A stretch of 64,000 nt of DNA from Bugula neritina. Its lineage: Eukaryota; Bryozoa; Gymnolaemata; Cheilostomatida; Bugulidae. Below are positions 39,915 through 54,400 of the stretch, one piece after another. The notes under the pieces were generated by a model. It saw only the letters and a list, made by a program, of their open reading frames with translations. It ran no database searches and was not told the DNA's origin. Numbering within the stretch: the first letter of the stretch is position 1; each line of letters starts with the position of its first letter. The position numbers and the translations under genes were made by a program. The DNA lies in the NCBI GenBank assembly GCA_964035545.1, contig OZ037765.1, forward strand, positions 19,648,698-19,712,697, given 5' to 3'.

Positions 39915-40730
39915 GTGGTAACGAGGGCACAACGGGCGACTTTTGTGTTTTTTGCTCTCATTCTTCTGTTTTTTAAGTTAATAGTTCAATAATCTCTAGT
40001 CTAAATGCTGCATCTGTTGTCTATTACAGGTATCAGTTTGTTATTTCTATCTCTCCCACAATTTTCAGAATAATGAAATTTTCGTGACGAAAAAATCGGC
40101 TTATTGTGCCCCGGTACCGGGGTACAATGAGCCACTGGTGGGACACAACAAATATATTGAAACTTTGTTGATTTGGTTGCATCTGATCTTAATTTAATTA
40201 ATATGCACAAATAAATAAGAATACTCTTTCAGATCTACAGTAAAAATCATGTTTTAGCTGTACAGTTTGTACCACCACAGATAACGAGGACAGGCAAAAT
40301 CAAACGCACATCACTCATTTCTACGGTACCATTTTCATTACCGTTTAGAACTAAAAGTGTTTTTTTCTATTTCCACTTCACAGGAACTTTCATTAGAAAA
40401 ACTTTTAGTAACGTGTACTACAAAATTCCGAGTGAACTTTTTTCTATGAACTGAAGCTAAGGTGCATGGCTGAGGTTTGTGACTGGAATAAGGAAGGGGA
40501 GGGGGGAGGAAATGTGCAAATCAGAATTTATTTTAGTCAAATACATGTATAATCCCTCAATGATATAATTTATAATGAATATCATGACTATCAATTAGTA
40601 GCAACAGCAGAGTGTTTTGTATAATGTATAAAATGGCAAAGCTATAACCTCACCAAATTTATGTAGGCCTATTAGGGGAGCTTCACCTTGTAGTTTGGTA
40701 GTCTTACCATGATGTCTTTGATACTTTAAA
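39915..40730. other. Insertion of about 0.8 kb in intron 8 of copy D, unclassified
   Basis: Flanking sequence aligns with intron 8 of C (around 29215 and 29370), but the middle is unrelated and longer. It contains the palindrome CCCCGGTACCGGGG near 40108-40123 and a G-rich purine tract at 40491-40513. No terminal repeats or coding sequence are apparent. It may be a non-autonomous transposon or a replaced segment. Confidence 0.55.
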
Positions 40731-42945
40731 CGTTGAGATAATTCCATATTAGTCATTTATATTGCATAAATTGAAGTAAAGGGAGAGGATAACCCTTTAT
40801 GAAATCTTACCAGGGAAATTGAACTCTACCTTTTTGTACAATTCACCTGCTGCAGACTACCTCTTTTCAGCATCTATTTAAGATATTCTAAAGGCATAAA
40901 TAAAGATGTTTAGATGGTAAAACTGGTTTATAGCTCCTACGCATTATTATGGTTGTGTGATATCTATAAAATTAAAAGCATACTACATAAGGTTTCAACA
41001 ACTGGTATGCTTTAAAATTGTGCAGCTCCTACTTGAATTTCATGGAAGCTAGTTGATTCAACTACAGCATTTAACTGCATTGCATTGTGGAAAAGTATAC
41101 ACTATTTTAAAAACTAGTGATTAACTGTTAAATCTACTGCAAAAAGTTGACAAGAAGTAATTTAGGATCTAGGCAGTCTATAAAATTTACACTTAATTGT
41201 CACAATAATATAATTATAGTCAGATAATTTAATGTTGTAGATTCAGCCGCTGTTTACTATGGAAATATTCCAGAACCTACCAGGTTTATCTGGTCTCCTA
41301 ATGTCCTCTGTGTTTAGTGCATCTCTTAGGTGAGTTACCATCACATTAAACTGGCTGTGAACATGTGGGGACAATCTCTTGGATTTGTCTACACTTTGCA
41401 CACAATCAAGTGATGTGACTTAGTCTTACAATAGTAAAACAACTAACTAGAATGTAGTTTATGTGCCATTCTCTTTATTTCGGTCTAAACATTTACATTC
41501 TAAAATGTTTTTTCAACTTAGTTTTAGTTACATGGAGTAATGGTGGCAATGGTGGCAATGTTAATAAGCAGTTAGTTGATAGTAAATGTATTTCTAGCTA
41601 TTTAAAGCCATAATATTATATTAATCTTTTTAAATGGCTTTATTTTCTTGTTGAGACTGCATCAGCAAAATTAATACTGGTTGTGCTACAGATATTTCAT
41701 GCAAAATTAACAATCATCACTACAAAATAAATATTCTTTTCAGTATTTCTTTATTAAATAGGTGGTCTAGTATAGCTACCTATTCTTTACAATTATCATA
41801 TTTAACACTGGTATTAAATACATTTACTGTAACTGTAGCACAATTAGCTCTGGAATGAATGCAGGAGCTGCCATTATTCTACAAGAGGTTATCAAGCCAC
41901 TGAAACCTAACATGTCTGACCGAAGAGCGGCAGTCGTTTGTAAACTACTTTCCACTCTCACTGGAATTGTCTCAATTTTATTTGTCATTTTCTTGAGGTT
42001 TTTTGGAAGTGGACTATTATCGGTAAGGCAACTAAATATATGCATGCATTCATTTTCAAATAAGCTTTTTTATTGGTAGAACATAACTTAATTAGGGATT
42101 TAACCAAAAATTAATTTGCAAAATAGATTCGAACATAAATGTGTAAAAATCTTAAACGTAAAGTTTTCTTAAGAGTGTGTCACGTTTTGAGTTTCAAGTA
42201 AGTACAAATAATTCATAACATTTTTTTATGAAAAAAACCTTAACTTAAAAGAAAATGCATGATGTATAACTTTTCTTTTAAACATCGACTTGTCTTGACA
42301 GTTGCCTGACACTTTTATTTAAGTTTTTTTAATTATAGCTTCTTGTGCGTAAAAGTATAATACTTTACATTTAGCACAGTGGAAGTGCGCAATCTATAAT
42401 AGAATGCTCCAAGTTATTAAAAAGTTGACAACTTTGAACAATAAAATGAGAACACTATTTTTATTTGTTCAGTTTCTGTTAAATGTATCCTGAATAAAAA
42501 TTTGGGTAAAAGTAAAACACCTGAAATGTTTTAACTTGATCACCTAAATTTTTAAATATACTGGTTATATATTTTACACATTTGTGTCAACTTAGAGCAT
42601 TTCAGTTAGAGCCTAAAGGAATTGCAAGCGCAAGTTGATCTATTTAGCAACTGTTTAATATAGTGTCCAAAACAGCAAATACTCTATTAATTTTAAAAGA
42701 ATATTTACAGAAATCTTATCTGCTTGTTTGTAGGTAACTTTAGCATTAGTTGGTATAGCAACAGGACCATCTGTAGCTGCTTTTACTGTTGGAATCTTCT
42801 TTCCATTTGTTGATGGTAGATGTGCTGTAATTGGAAACGTTATGGCAACAGGTATGTTGACTGCAGTTTAGATAGTCAGTTCAAGCAGTATAAGGGTTTC
42901 TGGCATACATAAAACTGCTTATGCGTTTGTGCGTGTGTGTGTGCG

Positions 42946-43506
<561 letters not shown>

Positions 43507-46500
43507 ATGCCATTGTTATTTTTCATAGCCTTTGCTACCTGGTTGAGTTTTGGTGGACTAATCAACAAGCCATACGTGTATTCCTACCCTGTAACTACAG
43601 CTGGTTGTAACATCACAGATGAGAATTTACTTGCTAATATATCATCTCCTGTATATGACCCCAGTACATGGAACCCTCAGTCTCACTACAGGTATAATAT
43701 CTATATTTTTTTTAGCTTCAACAATGGTATACATTCATATATTTGTATTATGTCTGATTATATGTTTAAATTCTATGTTACAAGTTACATATGGAATATA
43801 TAAAACTAGAATCAACAAGGACTTGTTTCTTTTACTTTGACTTATATTAGTACTTACAGTGTAAATATTTTATTCACTCTGTCAATATATGTAGCCTTTA
43901 AAAATTATTATAATGGTTTTGTATACTAATTAGTTACTAACTGCATGTTTACTATTAGCTCACCACATTTTTAAACTGCGTGCCATTCAAGTCTAATTTA
44001 AAATCTATAACTCAAGAACTTGTTGAATCATTTTGTATTTTATTATTTTATTATATTATTACTGCAGGTCCTCATTATTCACCTAGTTTTATTCAACAAA
44101 TATAACTATGTTAGGTTTAAAATAAAATGTTGAATAAGCTGCTTTATATCATATTAAAAAAATTTTATCTATAGACTAATTGAATAGTTAGGTGTTCCTT
44201 AACTGTCCAGGCTTTTAAAGTGTCATTTAATTGGCTATAATTTACCATACATTAAAGAATCCCTGACACACTTCACTTATATGCAGTACTAACATATTCT
44301 TATATATGTGAGTTTTCATTTGCATACTGTTTTAAGGTTGGATGCCTAAACAATTTTGTTTTATAATAAATTTTGTACAAGTATATGTACTAAAATGATT
44401 TAGAATTTCTTATCGCCTGAAAATCATCATTATTCTAATATGCTGTTATAGCACTTTTAACCCACTTAAGCACAGCATATACAGTGGAATATTGTAGTGC
44501 AAAATTGTAGTTAATTGTATTGTTTGAATACTACATTTATATTGTTTTAAGTATATGAAACCGTAATGATATTCAAAATATGACACTAATTGCAATAGCA
44601 TGTATATATACACATGATGACTTTTACAATAGCTCAACAAAACATACTTTATTTGACAATCACAGATATTATCAGGCTTAAAGTATTCAAAAGTTGTTAT
44701 CACAGTTTCCCAAATGTAATTTTAGAGAAGGGGTGTCTGCTATGTATGACATATCTTATGCTTGGCTGACCACAGAAGGATTTCTACTTTCTATCATTAC
44801 TTCCTTAACTTCAAGTTTGATTTGTAAGTCCATACTATCTCTCAGACACTTGTTCAATGCTTGAAGCTTCAACTTAAAATCAAATTAAAAAAATTGTCAT
44901 TTTCTAAATTTATTCTTTTAAATATATATATTCTATTGCTTTATATTGTTTATTTCTAACAAATTATAATACGTTATGTTTTGTTTTGCAGTGAAGAACC
45001 GAAATCTTGTTTCAAAGGATCTTTTGGCTTCTTGTGTTGCCAATAGCTCATGCACCCCACAGCTTTTTAAAAAGTATATCAACTATGGAGAAGATGAAGA
45101 TGATAGAGATAGCACTAAACTGTAAAATATCTAATGTCCATGTTATTGATTATTACATACTATTTATGTTGTCTGAATGTCTATATATTTATACTTTATG
45201 TGTACTAATGTATTTGTCTATCACGAATTTGCAAGCTTTTAAAGAGATACATGAGCATTGGGGGTAGCTGGTAGCTGATGATTATATTATTCATCAAGAT
45301 TGCGACTGAATAACTTTTTGAAAGGAATTGTATTTTCCTGTTATAATGTATTATTTATTACTGTGTGATAAAACGTGCTGCAGTTTATGTTTAGATATAA
45401 TTAATACATTTAGCCAGAAGCATGTGTTGTTGCTACTCAAAATATGGCCAGTTATAATACAGAAAATTACAAACATGAAAATAGTTAAATGCCATTCAAG
45501 TTTGATTTATTTATGTTTTATTAACTTTATGAAAAGTGCACATCTTTTAATACTGTTAAATAATGTCATTTTTTGCCAGCCAACTTTGAAATTAAAGTAC
45601 TTTTATTAATTGATAAGCCCTAAATAGTGGGAATTGTGGCTTTATGCTAAACTGAAAAATAGTCATATATAAAAATCTTCCCTGTTTCAACATTCAATAT
45701 TTATTGTGTCCAACTGGGCAATTAGAAATAATGCAATTGTAGGTAAAAACTAGAAGCTATGACATAATTTGCTACATGGCATACAACAGCCTTGATTGAA
45801 CCTAGAAAATTATTTCTATATGGTTTTTGCTTACACCATTGGGCAGGAATATAGGTTTAATTGTTAGCAATTTGTGAATTCATGAACTGTTTAATAGAAA
45901 ATAAATGAGCAGTTAAAAACAGTGATAGCTTTTCAAGTTTTATTAATAGTCAAGTAAATTGAGGCTTGTATTTTCAACATGATTTCAAAGCTGTGTAATA
46001 ATCTAAAGTTGCAGAGATATCTCATTCACAGCAGATAGTGGCAATAGTTTGTAACCTGACAGCGTGGGGCTAGGTGAACCACACAGGAAGTGGGATGAGT
46101 TGAACCATGCAGGTACAGCTTGCCCCACTAATTATTTTCACTATGTTCATAATAATTGATCATAAAACTTTGCATTTAATTTTTTTGCCTGTAATTAAAA
46201 GTTTTCTGCCAGCAATATATAAACACAAGCATACATTTAGTTCTGGAACAAATGAAAATTTAGGTCAATGGTAAAATTATCTAAATTTACATTTTTAAAG
46301 TTGTCACATAAAAATTTGTGCAGATGCAAAACAATTCAGCAAAAAATAATACTACGACAATAATTACACTTTCATACTGTTTATATGGCGTCTCAAAAAG
46401 GCTTGACTCTATCAAGTTTTATTTATAGCATTTAATCATATAACAGGTTTAATGAAAGAGATCAGGAGAAGTAGCAACAATCTTTCATTTGGAAACATGC

Positions 46501-47764
46501 TTGTATTATTTTAATATAAGTTATGGATTAACTTAAATAATTACAGGCAATAGTATGACATTAGGAAATTAGGAAACCAATCTACCTGAGATAACAGGTT
46601 AAGATAAATAGTTTTATAGATGGTTATAATTTACATGACTTATAAAAATGTATAGTTTAATTAAAGTTAAATGCTATTTCAGTTTAATTATTATTATTTA
46701 AAGCTTACTACAAAGACTGTATCATTAAGTTATATTATGGTGGAGGTCTGAATTCTTACGGAACAGCTTATTTTATTGATATACGACAGAAAACTGCAGA
46801 ACAGTGAGTCTAAATCTAATTAAATATTTTATATCATTTAAGCTAGTTTTATGAGCTAGCTTATTACTTAAATCCAAATATACTGTGCAATATTTATATT
46901 TTGCAGTGCATAGTTAAAATTCTTTTGGGAGTTTTCAAATATTTTAAAATTTTTATAATTTATTAATTATTAAAAATATAGTTTTTTTTACTTTTACATG
47001 TTTTACTTAAAATAATTTTGCTGACGAATATGAGTAAAGTCTACAGCTATGACAATGCCATTGAGTAATGATGCGTACGAGTTTCAGAGCAAAAAACTAT
47101 TGACTATCTGACAAAAACAGAATATATTGAATTAATAGACAGCTTCTCAAAAGTAATAATATAGTTATAAATGTTGCCATCATAACATGGAAAACTAAGC
47201 TATCTTCCTTATTCTCTAGTTTTCAGCTGTATATGTTCATTTTCTTGAGTGCCGATTTTTTAAATATTTCTGTATACTTATGATTAATTTAGTGTGTATA
47301 AATAGTTAGTTTTAGGTTTTTTTTATAGATAGTAGCTTTTACTTGCTGCCTAATTTAGAAAGAAAAGTTTAAAAAATTGATTTCCTTCAACAATTTTGTG
47401 TTCTTACCTAGTTGTCTTAAACTTTTAACATTGGTAGTAAGAAATGAAACATTATATATGCAACCGAGTAAACTATAGTGTAGATAGCTTATTTTCGGAA
47501 AAGATGTTTTTTAGTAAATGAAAAATAATTTTGAAGCATCTAATTTTGAATTGTATATATACATTGAACATAGTAATTAATTTAAAATATTATATTTAAA
47601 GGCATTTTAATTACAGTCAAGCATATTTTAATATCCTGTATAAATGTTGCTTTATTAAATAATTTTTATTTTATCATATTTCAATTATTGAATGTTTGTA
47701 TCTCTGTAGAGTGTATAGAGCGTTCAAGTAAAAACTAATTTTTTCACTTAAACAAAAAACTGTT

Positions 47765-47843
47765 TACACACACCATACACACACAACACACACAACACAC
47801 AACACAACACACATAACACACAACACAACACAACACTACACAC
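47765..47843. repeat. AC/AACAC-rich simple repeat
   Basis: Irregular ACACA/AACAC units over about 80 bp. It sits immediately before the block homologous to the upstream region of copy C. Confidence 0.9.
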
Positions 47844-48236
47844 ATTCTCGAAATGTTTATAACTCCTGCGTACACAAAAAGGTACATAGTAAATTTATTT
47901 GGGCAATTGCCTATATTTGCATCAGATGTGTATATTATTTTTTGTAACTACCGGATCATTTATATTGGTTAAACCAAATCTGCTTCTTGAGAAATTTGCA
48001 GATATGCACTTACTTTGGTCAGCTGCAGTTGAAATTTTTTATCATTTTATTTGTTGCAATTACTGATATCACAGTAAACAAGTTATCTTGTTGTGTGATT
48101 TAAATCAGTAAGTATAATGACTATTATCAGAATTTAACTACCAATGCTGGCTGTATGCAACAGCTTGCTAACATCCATACAATCATGCACGTTTATAGTC
48201 AAACACTGTCACTAAATACTACAGCTATTTGAACAG

Positions 48237-48498
48237 TGCTTTGCAAATCGTGTCTCTAAATCAGACCAGCTTTCTATTTGGCAAGCTAAGAGTAAGTGAA
48301 CATAACTTGCAAAGCATTATCAGGAGACTAAGTCCATCCTGATTGGCTAATCTCAACCTCAAACAGTATGTTGAGTAACTTATTTCTGTTAATGTCATGT
48401 TTCATTTGAAAACTGAAGCTGGAGAGAATAGATTTTGATTTATCATAAATTGATAGAAAAAGTATTTAGGAGTAATTGTACAGCTTTAAAACATAAGC
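48237..48498 (+). promoter_or_regulatory. Conserved upstream block of copy E (putative promoter)
   Basis: Inverted CCAAT box ATTGG at 48342-48346 (157 bp before the ATG). It has a perfect inverted pair TGCTTTGCAA (48237-48246) and TTGCAAAGCA (48307-48316). Function is inferred from conservation before C to F. Confidence 0.4.
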
Positions 48499-51400
48499 AT
48501 GTCTATGATGAACACTGGGATATATTTCAAATGGCCAGACTACCTGGTGTTTAGCTTGTCTCTGGTATTATCAGCAGCTATAGGATTCTACTATGCATGT
48601 ACTGGAGGAAAGCAGAAGACAACTAAAGAATATCTTCTGGCTGACAGAAACATGCATTGGCTTCCTGTTGCAATAAGTATGGCAGTGAGGTGAATGATAA
48701 AATTCGCTTTGTAATAGTAACTTTGGAGTAATAATTCTAATTTATTTTTGTTGTGTCGAAGAAAAATCATATTGAGAGATGTTTTGCACATAACTTACTT
48801 TACTTACTATAATTTTCTGTTATTTAAAATAATATTATAAATGAATGGAAGGTGTAAAAGAAAAATTGGATTTATTACTGCAAAACAATGAAATAATTAT
48901 TATTGTATTCTATTGTTATACAAGACAATCTATCGCCTCTAAGTTTGTAAATCTATTAGTCAGTTATGAATACCCAATAGAGTTTTAGGAAAATTTGTTG
49001 TCTGTGAATATTGAATCACATGTTTTTATTTTGCAGTTTCACTTCTTCTGGCCTTCTAATTGGTCTTCCAGCTGAGATATACACATTTGGTACAATATAC
49101 ATGTTTACTTTGGTTGGCAGACCAATAGCGGCTGTCTTATCTGCTAAACTGTTTATCCCAGTGTTTAAACAAATTGGTTCTATCAGCCTGTACCAGGTAA
49201 TTTTAACTAAAATTTATTATAAACAATAATAAAAGTTTTCATTGTCTTTAAGTTATATTCAAGTATTTTTCTCCTAATAAATAATAATCCATTCAAGTGT
49301 GTGTAAACTTATTGTCTTCAGAAATATAGAAACTGTTTGTTATTATTGCTTTTAATATTTGCTACAAACGTTGCACAACACTACTTATGTATGTCACCAT
49401 AAGTATCAACTCTCTCTTCAATGGCATGACAAATTGTTCAGTTTGAAAATTACACTATTTGTAAAATAATCGCCCCCACCGAGATTCAAACCACACACCT
49501 CTGGCTTGCAAGCAGGCGCGCTAACCAATTACGCTACAGGGGCTTCGATATTCCAAACAACATCCCACCCAGTTTTCTCCAGAACTGCGCTGGTCCCCAC
49601 GTACTCTGTCAGTTTATATGCTTGACTTGCCACTCAACTTCCTAAGAGTACTTCCACAAGACAAGGCCAAAATAGCTTGTAAAATAATTGCCCCCACCGG
49701 GATTTGAACCACAGACCTCCAGCCTGCAAGCAGGCGCGCTAACTAAGTACGCTACAGGGGCTTCAGTATTCCAAACAACACTATTGTATTCTGAAGTTAT
49801 AATAAATGATGTATATTTCTGTTATCTAGTACATCTATAAAAGATTTGGCAGACTCTTGAGTATTATTCTGCTAGTAGAGGGATTCTTTTTATCGGTGAG
49901 TCATTCGAAAATTCAAGCTTACGTTTGCTCACTTTCAATGCAGCAAAACTAGTGACTAACCTACTTATTGTATTTTTTATAATAAAAAGCTAATAGAAAT
50001 TATCATCACAAAGCAAAAGTTTTTTAAAATTATTCAAATTCTACTGCTGGCGTTAAAACTATGATTTTCTCCAATTAATAATGTGTTTTGTGATTTGCAT
50101 GCATTATACTGCATTTAAATATGTTCTTCAAAAAATATGTTATAGAGTTTTATTAAGATTGTCATAGTGCACAAAAATAACACAGCTCACAAAGAACAAT
50201 TATAATTTAATTATTGATTTGAATACTGTTCTTATTAAAAAAAAACTTCCACAATTGCCTTTACTGTTAAATTTTCTTATGCTTTGAATAGGTGTCACTA
50301 CTATTTCTTAAAGCTAAGTTAGCTACTTTATTAATTTTTTTTAACAGATAAATATAGCTAGGCAGAATGTTTAAAGCGTTCAGCCTTTCCTGATGACTTT
50401 AGGTAACTTAACTAACTTATTAATATTATATAAAAACCACTTCCTATCAACAAATATTTTATAAGACATTTAGACAGTAATTGAATGAATATGCTTTGAT
50501 TAAAAGGTGGACTACTGATTCAACTGGAAATTACATAAGAAAAGATTGAAACGCATAAGTTTTTATAAAATATGCATATCTCTGCTTCCTAGTATAAATA
50601 CAAGATTTTGATTTGACTGCTCAAATTATATCATAAGCATGTATTGTACAGTAAGCCTAGGGCCACGCTGTGCGTATTTTCGCATGCAAAAATTGAAACC
50701 ACGAGTAGCAAAGGTGTCCACTGTATGCGTTGAGAAAACATTCGCACTTGTCGCTCAGCATTCTGAACGCAAATGCGAATCGTCTCTGTCGTCGTCACCT
50801 AATTGGCTGGTAGTTATTTAGCGAGCCCAATTCTTTCATTTTAGTGCTATATTCCAGTAAATTGCGTTTTATTAAAAGCGAGTGGGATTTAAAAATGAAA
50901 GCTTTATTTATCCTGCATTACTGACGCTACAGTGGACACCTTTGCTACCTGTGGTTTCAATTTTCGCATGCGAAAATACGCACAGTGTGGCCCTAGGCTT
51001 AGTAGATTGCTACTCAACTATAACTAGAATAATTGTATGAGAGGATAATCACCATGCAAAGCATATGTATTACTGGCAACAACGTGTGGCATATAAGAAA
51101 CAGGAACTGTAAGATTCAGCAAAACTACTTTCACTTTTGCAGATGCTGTTTGGAGCACTAATAATTTATGGACCAGCATTGGCTATGTCAGGAGGTGAGC
51201 TATAGTGTGGTAAAACAAATGTCTTTGAGCATGTGTCAAAAACCACGGAGGTACAAATTTTATTAGCTGTGCTGTTTAAAGTAAATTATCTACAAAATCA
51301 GTTGTCTAATTTCTTGTAAACAACTTGCTCTTTTATTACCTATCAGTATCATTTGATGTATTAATTTGATGGTAAAACTTCTGTATGATGTTTTTTTCAA

Positions 51401-54400
51401 ATCTAGCTTTTATCTTGATATATAAAACTTTAATCACCTTTTCGTAATGATGCAAGTATTGAAATATAAGCTATGTTGTCAACTCAAGAATTAGTAAGAG
51501 AGCAGCCATGGTCTTGGGGCTAGAGCATTTCGCTTAGTAAACATGAAGTCATGGGTTCAGAGCCCAGTAAAGGCCATTGGTGATAGTAAGAAGAGCATCC
51601 AGTCATAATTGCTCCTGTGCCATATATAAATAAGTCCTCAGCTCGATTTAATAAAAACCCTTTCTGTCAGAGGTTTTCTCTACAGGGATGGCGACCATAA
51701 ACTTCCGTGAGTTTTGAGTAGCAATTTTTATATTTTTTAGTAACTGGCTTAAATCTCTGGGTTGTTGTATGTTCCGTAGGACTGATTGCAATGCTGTACA
51801 CAGTCTTGGTAAGGAGTATTCTATGGTTTTCTAGACATACTTTATGATAATTCCAACAACATTATGTAACTAATTTTAATTTAATCATGGTAATGCTTAA
51901 TAGTTCTTAAAAGTTAACTGGTTGCCAAAAGATCTATAAAAAATATATTGCTTTGTGAAACATCTTCAAGTAAAAATCTCTTGATTTTCAGTTTATGAAA
52001 TAATGATGGATCTACATGCATGAGTGGTTCTTTAAAAAAAGGTTTTTTTATAGAAAATGTTTTTTTCAACTGTGTAACTGGTTGGCCTCAGTAGATAAGG
52101 CTGTCACTTTTAATTATTAGAGTCCTTATTATGAAATTCTGTAGTAAAGCTGATAAAGCTTATAACCTACTTTTGGCACAGAGGACAATGACCTGAAAAA
52201 CTATGTGATAACATAACCACAAATAAGATTTAAATTTAGTATAAAAAGCTATTACAAAACTAACTAAAGTACTATTATAAGTATATTAAATAACTTCAAT
52301 AATAACAAGCATAGACAAAAATGTAATTTTTAGTGCAACAATGATAATTGTCATGAACTGTTGAAGAGATGCTATATCGTTATCACAAAAGCATGTGTGT
52401 TATCAAAGTTACAATATAGTGATTATTACTTGCATGTGATGGCACAAAAAATATGTACATTAGTTTGAAAATGAAAAACCGTGAAATGCAGCAGAAAGTA
52501 ACGATCAATATTGTAAATTAAGCGCTTTTAGTTACAACTGAAACTTTTATGCTTGTGTAAGCTTATATTATAAGAAGTGTTAGAAATCAAGTTTCGCTTT
52601 CAACTGTAATAATACAGTTAAAATCAAAATTATGCTAAACGAATTGTTGCTAAAAATACATCATTTGCATATGGGTCATTTTACTTAATTTAGTAAAAAC
52701 TTGATATCTCTAGTTTTTAGTTATTTTTCACAATGTAGCTGCTATTGTATATGGGTTTTTGCTCTAAATTGATAAAAAATATTAACAAATACAACTGAAT
52801 AAGTAAGGCTCTTTTTAATTTGGCTTAATTTTCTATGTTTCTTTGTAATCTACTAGTGAATTGGGATTTTCATACCATAATGGAGAAAACCATCACAGTC
52901 CACACATATCTATTTAGGTCATGTGACAACGGCATTGCACTTTGATGTTCCAGCACTCTCTTCCAGCCTTTGTTCACTATGCATAGTTAGAATCAGAACA
53001 TAACATTACCTCATTTAGTAAATTTTCATAAATCTTGAGCCAACTTTAAGTTTGGTCCTAAATTGCTGATGCTTACTAAAAACGAGTAAAGTGGCCTATA
53101 TTATATTAACTGGCTAAAAATATAATATTATTATTAAACACACTCATCTATGTACCACATTTTATGCTACTTTTATTTTCTTGCTTTTCCATCTTTTCTC
53201 ACAGGGTGGTTTGAAGGCTGTTCTCTGGACAGACACTCTCCAGTTTCTCATCATGATAGTTGGATGTATAGTACTACTTATATTTGGAACAGTTAAAGCT
53301 GGTGGACCCAGTGAAGTTTGGAGAGTAAACAAGCTCAGTGGTAGACTGGATATACTGGAGTAAGTTAGAACATATTAACATCTACATCGGTAAGGTATAT
53401 ATAGCTCACTTTTCTTATTTGGTTGCTAATACATAATTAAAATAGTTTACCATTATTATATTACCTAATGCATCTAAGAGTTATTATTTACTTCATGTAA
53501 AACTTTTGCGTCCACTGGGATTCGAATTCTCAAACTCAAACCTCAAATTTGCAAGCAGGCACACTAACCTTTACACCACAGGGGCTACTGGGTAAACTCA
53601 CCATTACTTGTCAGACTTTGATTTCATTGCGTTTGATTGTATTGTAGCTTTGTAATCAATTTTTTAAAAGTTCACTTTTTTGGAAAAAATTAAACATGTA
53701 CCAATACATTATAATGCAAAAGCAAACACTGTTTTTAAAAAACATGAACATTTATTAGTTAGTTTTTCAGCAATGCTAGTACTTTTGTTTTATTTTTAAA
53801 TATTACAAGCTTGATAAAACATTAGTATATAGTATTTTAATATTTTTCAACTTTCTATTTCAAGGCCAACTAAATTTTTGAGTTTTGATCCTCGGAGTCG
53901 TCACACCTTATGGACTCAAGTCTGTAATGCTATATTGATCTACATCAGTGCTTATGGAGCCTCACCAGTTGCTATTCAGCGCATTTTGGCATTGAAGCCT
54001 GGACCTATTAATACTTTTTTGTAAGTATTTTGATATAAAAATATAATGTTTAGACATAGTAAAATAAATTAATAGTCTCCTTTAACATTATGCAGCCGTG
54101 GTTTAGGGGTTAAAGCGTTTGCCTAGTAAACACGAGGTCATAGGTTCGAGCCCTGACAACGGCCATTGGTGATGTTAGGAAGAGCATCCAGTCATAATTG
54201 CTTCTGTGCCTCATTTAAATAAGTCCTTGGCGAGCTTTAACAAAAACCCTTTCTATCAGGGGTTTTCTCACAGAGATAGCGACTATAAACTTGCCTGGGT
54301 TTTTTAACATTATGCGTAATAAAATTATCTATAGATTTTCGATATAATATATGCAGCTCATGTAGTTTATTATATATAGTGGGATAATGTTTTGGATTGA

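Larger units (their letters stand above)
45126..48498. other. Intergenic region D-E
   Basis: 3.4 kb. The first 570 bp matches the sequence after C; 45700-47760 is unmatched AT-rich DNA without a recognised gene; then an ACACA-rich repeat; from 47850 it matches the region before copy C. A small GC-richer patch at 46060-46135 is unexplained. Confidence 0.65.

Noticed and set aside
49460-49777. Two tRNA genes on the minus strand
   Set aside because: Acceptor-like ends pair, but anticodon stems do not and T-stems are imperfect; target duplications show a SINE insertion.
50639-50821. Short open frame in intron 3 of E
   Set aside because: It overlies the left terminus of a MITE and is not conserved in C, D or F.
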